A stretch of 8,440 bases of DNA from JAIQET01 sp035542575 (GTDB taxonomy: Bacteria; Acidobacteriota; Terriglobia; Terriglobales; Acidobacteriaceae), in the NCBI GenBank assembly GCA_035542575.1, contig DATKLE010000159.1, forward strand, positions 1 through 8,440, written 5' to 3'. A model generated the notes under the pieces. That model was given only the letters and a program-made list of their open reading frames with translations. It was not told the origin of the DNA and did not search any database. Of this stretch, positions 5,357 to 8,440 are shown piece after piece (position 1 is the stretch's first letter; every line of letters begins with the position of its first letter). The translations under genes were made by a program, and so were the position numbers.

Positions 5357-7582
5357 CTAGAAATGGAAGCGGTACCTGATCTGGACCGACAATTCCAGCG
5401 GGTTTACATAGTGGGTACCGCCAAACGTGTTGGAGTTATCCAGCAAATAACGGTTGTTGGCCAGGTTCAGCCCGGTCAGGCGTACCGTCCAGCTTTCGCC
5501 GAATGATTTCCCCAGGGACAAATCATAGGTGGTGTGCCGCGGCAAATGCTCCGGTCCCTCGCCGTTGAGAAAGCCAGAGCCGTAGTTGACGCTGAAGTCG
5601 GTCCAGGCGTGCCAGGGGAGAGCCAGGTTGAAGCCGGTGGAGAGGGTGTTGCGCTGATCGTGGTCGAGGAAACAAAGGGTATCCTCACAGGAGTCGTCGG
5701 TGATGAGTCCGCCGGTGATGCCGCCGCTCCACTGCGCGTACTGGTGCGAGTACGCGAGGTGGAATTGGGCCCGACCCGCGATGCGTGGTGAGTTGGCAGT
5801 AGCTTCCCAGCCGCGGATGCGGGCGCGTTCCAGGGTCAGAGGGAAAAAGATGTTGGAGTTGCCCAGCACGTCGTGGTCGAAGAAGTTTCTGGCGCCGGTG
5901 CGGAAGTTGGCAACGTCGAAGGTCCATCCGGCAAAGGGAATGGTCAGTCCGAACTCGTGCTGCTCGTCGCGCTCGCCATGGAGCGGGAGGAAGCCGCAAT
6001 CCTGCTGGCTGCAGAGATCAATCAGCGGCCCGCCTACGGTCAGCAGCGGCGGGGCCTGGTAGTAGCGTCCATAGAAGGCCCGCGCCACCCAGTTCAGCCT
6101 GGGGATGCGCACGGCGGCGCCGATGCGGGGATCGGCGGCATTCTCGCTGACGCCTGCTTCAAAATGGGTGAGGCGCACGCCGCCGTTCAGGGTCAGCCAC
6201 GAGGTCAGCTTGAACTGGTCTTCGAGAAAGTAGGTTGCCACACTCCCCCAGGGAATCCGCCGCTGGGGAGCCAACGCCAGAGTGGGGTCATTGCTGGCGA
6301 TGGCGAACAACTCGTTGTCGCGCTGTCCGAAGGCCTGAATGCCGGTGCGCAGGGTGTGGCGGTGCTGGGTCCACGCGAGAGACACGACACCGCCGACATA
6401 ATTGGAGCCGCGATCGTCTTCCGGGTTCACCGGCTGGTCCAGGGGGCCGCCGATGTAGTGGGCGCGATTGAAGTGGTAGAAGGGCGAAATTGTGAGTACG
6501 AGGCCCGGGCCGGCCGTGTGCAGCCACGTAAAGTTGACCAAGGTATCGCGCTCGTCCTCTACATCGCCGATACCGACAAAGCCATCGCTGACCGAGGCAT
6601 TGGGATCCTCAGGCACCTGGTAATGATCGCCGCGCACGGATGTTATCAGCCGCAGCTGGTCGGTTGGGCTCTTATTAAAGATGAGCGAGGCAAATCCGCC
6701 CAAGCCGGCGGCCTGATCGTGAACCACCCGCGTGATCGGCGTCTCTAAACCCAAGTCGGTGCGATAGCCGGAGAGGCTGCCATAGTAGGCAAAGCGCTCG
6801 GTGTGATCGCCAAAGCTGATCTCGTCGTTGGTGTTGTTGTAGCTGCCATAGCTAGCGACGACTTCGGCCTGGCGGTTGCGCTCAAAACCGGAACGGGTGA
6901 CGACATTGAACACGCCGTAGGTTCGATCGCCGTATTCTGCGTTATAGCCGCCGCGCTGTACCTCGATGTAGTCAATGTCCTTGGGATCGAATTGCGGGCC
7001 CACGTTGGAGGCGATGTTGGTGTTGGGCACCGGTACCCCATCGAGCAGCCAGGAAACCTGGTGTCCGCCGCGGATGTGAAGCTGATCGTGCACCATGTAG
7101 GCGCTGGGCGTGTAGTTGGTGATCATGGCCAGACTGTTGGTCTGGTCGGCGCCGGGAGTCTGCGCAATCTGCTCGCGGCTCACCACCGCGGAGGTGGTGG
7201 ACGACTCGGGGTTGACGGTGGCGGCTGTGTCCATTACCTCGACCGTTTCCTCCGCTTGAGCGACGGTGAGCGCGAAGTGGAGGCGGGCGTCGCGGCCCGA
7301 AGTGAGGACCAGTTTCTGCTCCTGCCCGGCAAAGCCAGAGACCTCGACCGTGACCTGGTATTCGCCCAGAGGCACGGCGTCGAAGCGGAATTCGCCGGAG
7401 TTGTCGGAGGAGGTGGTCTTCGTCCATTCGGAACTGACGGCGCGCAGCGTCACCTGCGCGCCCGCGACCGGGCGGTGGGCGGGATCATGGATGAGCCCAG
7501 TGACGGAACCGAAAATCGTGGCGCTCGCACCGACAGCGAGCAAGATCAACCCGCCCAGCAGCGGAATGCGAATCAGGCGCAT
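5357..7582 (-). CDS. TonB-dependent outer-membrane receptor with N-terminal carboxypeptidase-regulatory-like domain
   Basis: A 741-aa outer-membrane transporter driven by TonB/ExbBD, importing an unidentified ligand. In order: signal peptide (1-21, ending GASA); a carboxypeptidase-regulatory-like beta sandwich (about 24-107, with GSVTGLIHDP, GAQVTLRAV and GEFRFDAVPLGEYQVTVE); a possible TonB-box-like ETVEVM (112-117); plug domain (about 124-232, with LHIRGGHQVSWLLDGVPVPN and IDYIEVQRGGYNAEYGDR); and a 22-strand-type barrel to the end. The C-terminus IRYRFHF ends in Phe, as expected for BAM recognition. The only four cysteines form two C-x4-C pairs (524/529 and 632/637), probably in outer loops. 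The frame extends to 7618, but ATG 7582 has GGAG (7590-7593) seven bases upstream and starts the signal peptide. It follows the HACC protein gene by 118 bp on the same strand. The barrel is shorter than that of the roughly 1000-aa Oar-like receptors common in this phylum. Confidence 0.92.
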   Translation of the reverse strand: MRLIRIPLLGGLILLAVGASATIFGSVTGLIHDPAHRPVAGAQVTLRAVSSEWTKTTSSDNSGEFRFDAVPLGEYQVTVEVSGFAGQEQKLVLTSGRDARLHFALTVAQAEETVEVMDTAATVNPESSTTSAVVSREQIAQTPGADQTNSLAMITNYTPSAYMVHDQLHIRGGHQVSWLLDGVPVPNTNIASNVGPQFDPKDIDYIEVQRGGYNAEYGDRTYGVFNVVTRSGFERNRQAEVVASYGSYNNTNDEISFGDHTERFAYYGSLSGYRTDLGLETPITRVVHDQAAGLGGFASLIFNKSPTDQLRLITSVRGDHYQVPEDPNASVSDGFVGIGDVEDERDTLVNFTWLHTAGPGLVLTISPFYHFNRAHYIGGPLDQPVNPEDDRGSNYVGGVVSLAWTQHRHTLRTGIQAFGQRDNELFAIASNDPTLALAPQRRIPWGSVATYFLEDQFKLTSWLTLNGGVRLTHFEAGVSENAADPRIGAAVRIPRLNWVARAFYGRYYQAPPLLTVGGPLIDLCSQQDCGFLPLHGERDEQHEFGLTIPFAGWTFDVANFRTGARNFFDHDVLGNSNIFFPLTLERARIRGWEATANSPRIAGRAQFHLAYSHQYAQWSGGITGGLITDDSCEDTLCFLDHDQRNTLSTGFNLALPWHAWTDFSVNYGSGFLNGEGPEHLPRHTTYDLSLGKSFGESWTVRLTGLNLANNRYLLDNSNTFGGTHYVNPLELSVQIRYRFHF

Positions 7583-7700
7583 GTGTATTCTCCAAAGCCT
7601 AAATGTGAAATGGCGCAACGGCCGCCCCGGCGCGGACAGGGTCTAGCAGCCCCTCTGTCGACACCGGCAGGTTCAGCGGCCAACAAACTTCTGAGTTGAT

Positions 7701-8045
7701 CTAGGCGATGGAGGACAGGGGAGGAGCGCGACCGGAGTGGGCGGCGTTCCCGTCGCCGGCGGCAGCGACGGGGCGAAGCGCAGGCAGCACAGCGGCAGCC
7801 GCAGGTACGGATGAGGCGCTCAGCCTTGGCCTGGGTTGCGCCGTGTGGGATACGGTCAGGGGGCGGCAACAGGCATGGCTCCCGCAGTCAAGAACACGGA
7901 ATTCCGTCTCCGTAGAGCTGTGGGAGTGCATCTTCCGCATGCAGCAGGCATGCGGGGGCGGAGCGGACGAGACCGCCAGCGCCACTGGGGCAAACGTGCC
8001 CACGAGCAGCAAGACCAGCAGCAGTCTGGCAGTCAGGCGATGCAT
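7701..8045 (-). CDS. Small exported Cys/His-rich protein with duplicated HACC motif
   Basis: A 114-aa protein with a clear Sec signal (RLTARLLLVLLLVGTFAPVALA, residues 3-24). The mature part begins VSSAPPPHACCMRKMHSHSS and continues to DCGSHACC. The ligand-type residues are H32, C34, C35, M36, M39, H40, H42, C54, H57, C59 and C60; HACC occurs twice, 25 residues apart. The remainder (about 65-114) is low-complexity Ala/Pro/Ser sequence. Paired Cys and nearby His and Met suggest soft-metal binding (copper or zinc) or disulfides in the periplasm. I do not recognise a named family; DUF2946-type proteins beside copper receptors are a functional analogy only. ATG 8045 opens the signal peptide but has no SD; an in-frame GTG at 8078 would add 11 residues. 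It is the first gene before the TonB receptor, probably in one operon. Confidence 0.7.
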   Translation of the reverse strand: MHRLTARLLLVLLLVGTFAPVALAVSSAPPPHACCMRKMHSHSSTETEFRVLDCGSHACCRPLTVSHTAQPRPRLSASSVPAAAAVLPALRPVAAAGDGNAAHSGRAPPLSSIA

Positions 8046-8092
8046 AGTTGGTTGCGGCAGGGCCCCACACCTGCCCACGAAAACTGGCGTCT

Positions 8093-8122
8093 AGCATAGG
8101 CGACCTGAGGTGCCGAGCGCAA
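8093..8122 (-). promoter_or_regulatory. Weak candidate promoter for the HACC protein/TonB receptor pair
   Basis: On the minus strand TTGCGC (8122-8117) and TATGCT (8098-8093) are 18 bp apart, about 50 bp before the ATG at 8045. The match to the sigma-70 consensus is 3/6 and 4/6, so this is a placement guess that fits the expected leader length. Confidence 0.25.
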
Positions 8123-8157
8123 GGGCCCACGGCGGGGGAGTGATGTAGAACAGGACG

Positions 8158-8187
8158 TTGAGCCGCCAAAATCCGCTGTGTTAGCAT
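8158..8187 (+). promoter_or_regulatory. Candidate promoter for the EF-G-like gene
   Basis: TTGAGC (8158-8163, 4/6) and TAGCAT (8182-8187, 4/6) are 18 bp apart, giving a leader of roughly 120 nt before the GTG at 8313. The rest of the 267-bp divergent gap (8046-8312) holds no gene that I can support. Confidence 0.3.
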
Positions 8188-8312
8188 CTTTGGTTTCGGC
8201 GGGCTGTTCCCTCTCGGCCTATATCTTGTCCTCTTCTGCTGGCCTACCGGGGTCCAGGCGATGCGGTCGCGGAACCGGGTCCACCCGCGCAGATCTCTAA
8301 AGGAGCTCACCC

Positions 8313-8440
8313 GTGAAAGTCTATGAAGGCGCAAACGTACGGAATGTAGCGTTGGTGGGGCACGGGCATGCCGGCAAGACCTCGCTCGTCTCCGCCATGT
8401 TGTACACCGCCGGCGCCACCCAGCGGCTGGGCCGGGTGGA
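8313..8440 (+). CDS. fusA: Elongation factor G-like translational GTPase, 3' partial
   Basis: The first 42 residues of a translational GTPase. The segment VRNVALVGHGHAGKTSLVSA holds the P-loop GHGHAGKT (16-23), which corresponds to AHVDAGKT in classical EF-G. It is followed by the family's LYTAG...GRV segment, where EF-G has LYYTG...GEV. EF-G catalyses ribosomal translocation and, with RRF, recycling in the cytoplasm. The VGHGHAGKTS form and the short N-terminus look more like the second EF-G-type paralogue found in several phyla than the str-operon copy. No rpsL, rpsG or tuf is visible here; upstream lies an unrelated divergent gene, which fits that view. The GTG start at 8313 is well supported by AAAGGAG (8299-8305) seven bases upstream. 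The gene runs off the window, so G2-G5 motifs and domains II-V cannot be checked. Confidence 0.85.
   Translation, partial: MKVYEGANVRNVALVGHGHAGKTSLVSAMLYTAGATQRLGRV

Noticed and set aside
5873..7699. Two long open plus-strand frames (5873-6748 and 6803-7699) opposite the TonB receptor
   Set aside because: They are antisense shadows in high-GC DNA. The minus-strand receptor has continuous domain signatures from signal peptide to terminal Phe, while the plus frames show no family motifs and no SD.
7888..8334. Minus-strand 148-codon frame overlapping the HACC gene and the EF-G start
   Set aside because: It crosses the divergent promoter region and the EF-G ribosome-binding site and lacks a signal peptide or motif; the frame with the signal peptide is the real one.
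1..8440. CRISPR array, tRNA, rRNA or transposase gene
   Set aside because: No regularly spaced 25-40-bp direct repeats, no cloverleaf-like sequence and no transposase motif were seen in either strand.

Overview
The window looks like chromosomal DNA from an Acidobacteriota bacterium (Terriglobia-like). The evidence is high GC, an Ig-like plus PQQ-propeller lipoprotein, a TonB-dependent receptor with an N-terminal carboxypeptidase-regulatory-like domain, many small lineage-type hypothetical proteins, and several palindromic interspersed repeats between genes. This placement rests on recognition of gene and repeat style; no search was run.

Left part (1-2605): the C-terminal 285 residues of a ketopantoate-reductase-family NADPH oxidoreductase (+), cut by the window edge. 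A 138-bp palindromic element (894-1031) follows, then a convergent gene for a 101-aa six-cysteine protein (-, 1037-1342). Across a 232-bp divergent gap lies a 124-aa orphan receiver-like protein (+, 1575-1949) that lacks the phospho-acceptor aspartate. Next come a perfect hairpin (1959-1980) and a 130-bp inverted-arm repeat (2089-2218) that ends 9 bp before a small hypothetical gene (+, 2228-2605).

Middle (2606-5151): a 623-aa secreted lipoprotein with one Ig-like domain and a PQQ-type beta-propeller (+). Convergent to it are two small minus-strand genes: a 73-aa three-helix membrane protein resembling part of a PnuC/NMN-transporter-like fold, and a 75-aa helical hypothetical protein.

Right part (5357-8440): a 741-aa TonB-dependent outer-membrane receptor (-) is preceded on the same strand by a 114-aa exported Cys/His-rich protein carrying two HACC motifs. 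The pair looks like a metal- or ligand-uptake unit and is the most interesting item here. A 267-bp divergent region separates it from the start of an EF-G-like translational GTPase (+, 8313 onward), which runs off the window. No rRNA, tRNA, CRISPR array or transposase gene was seen.
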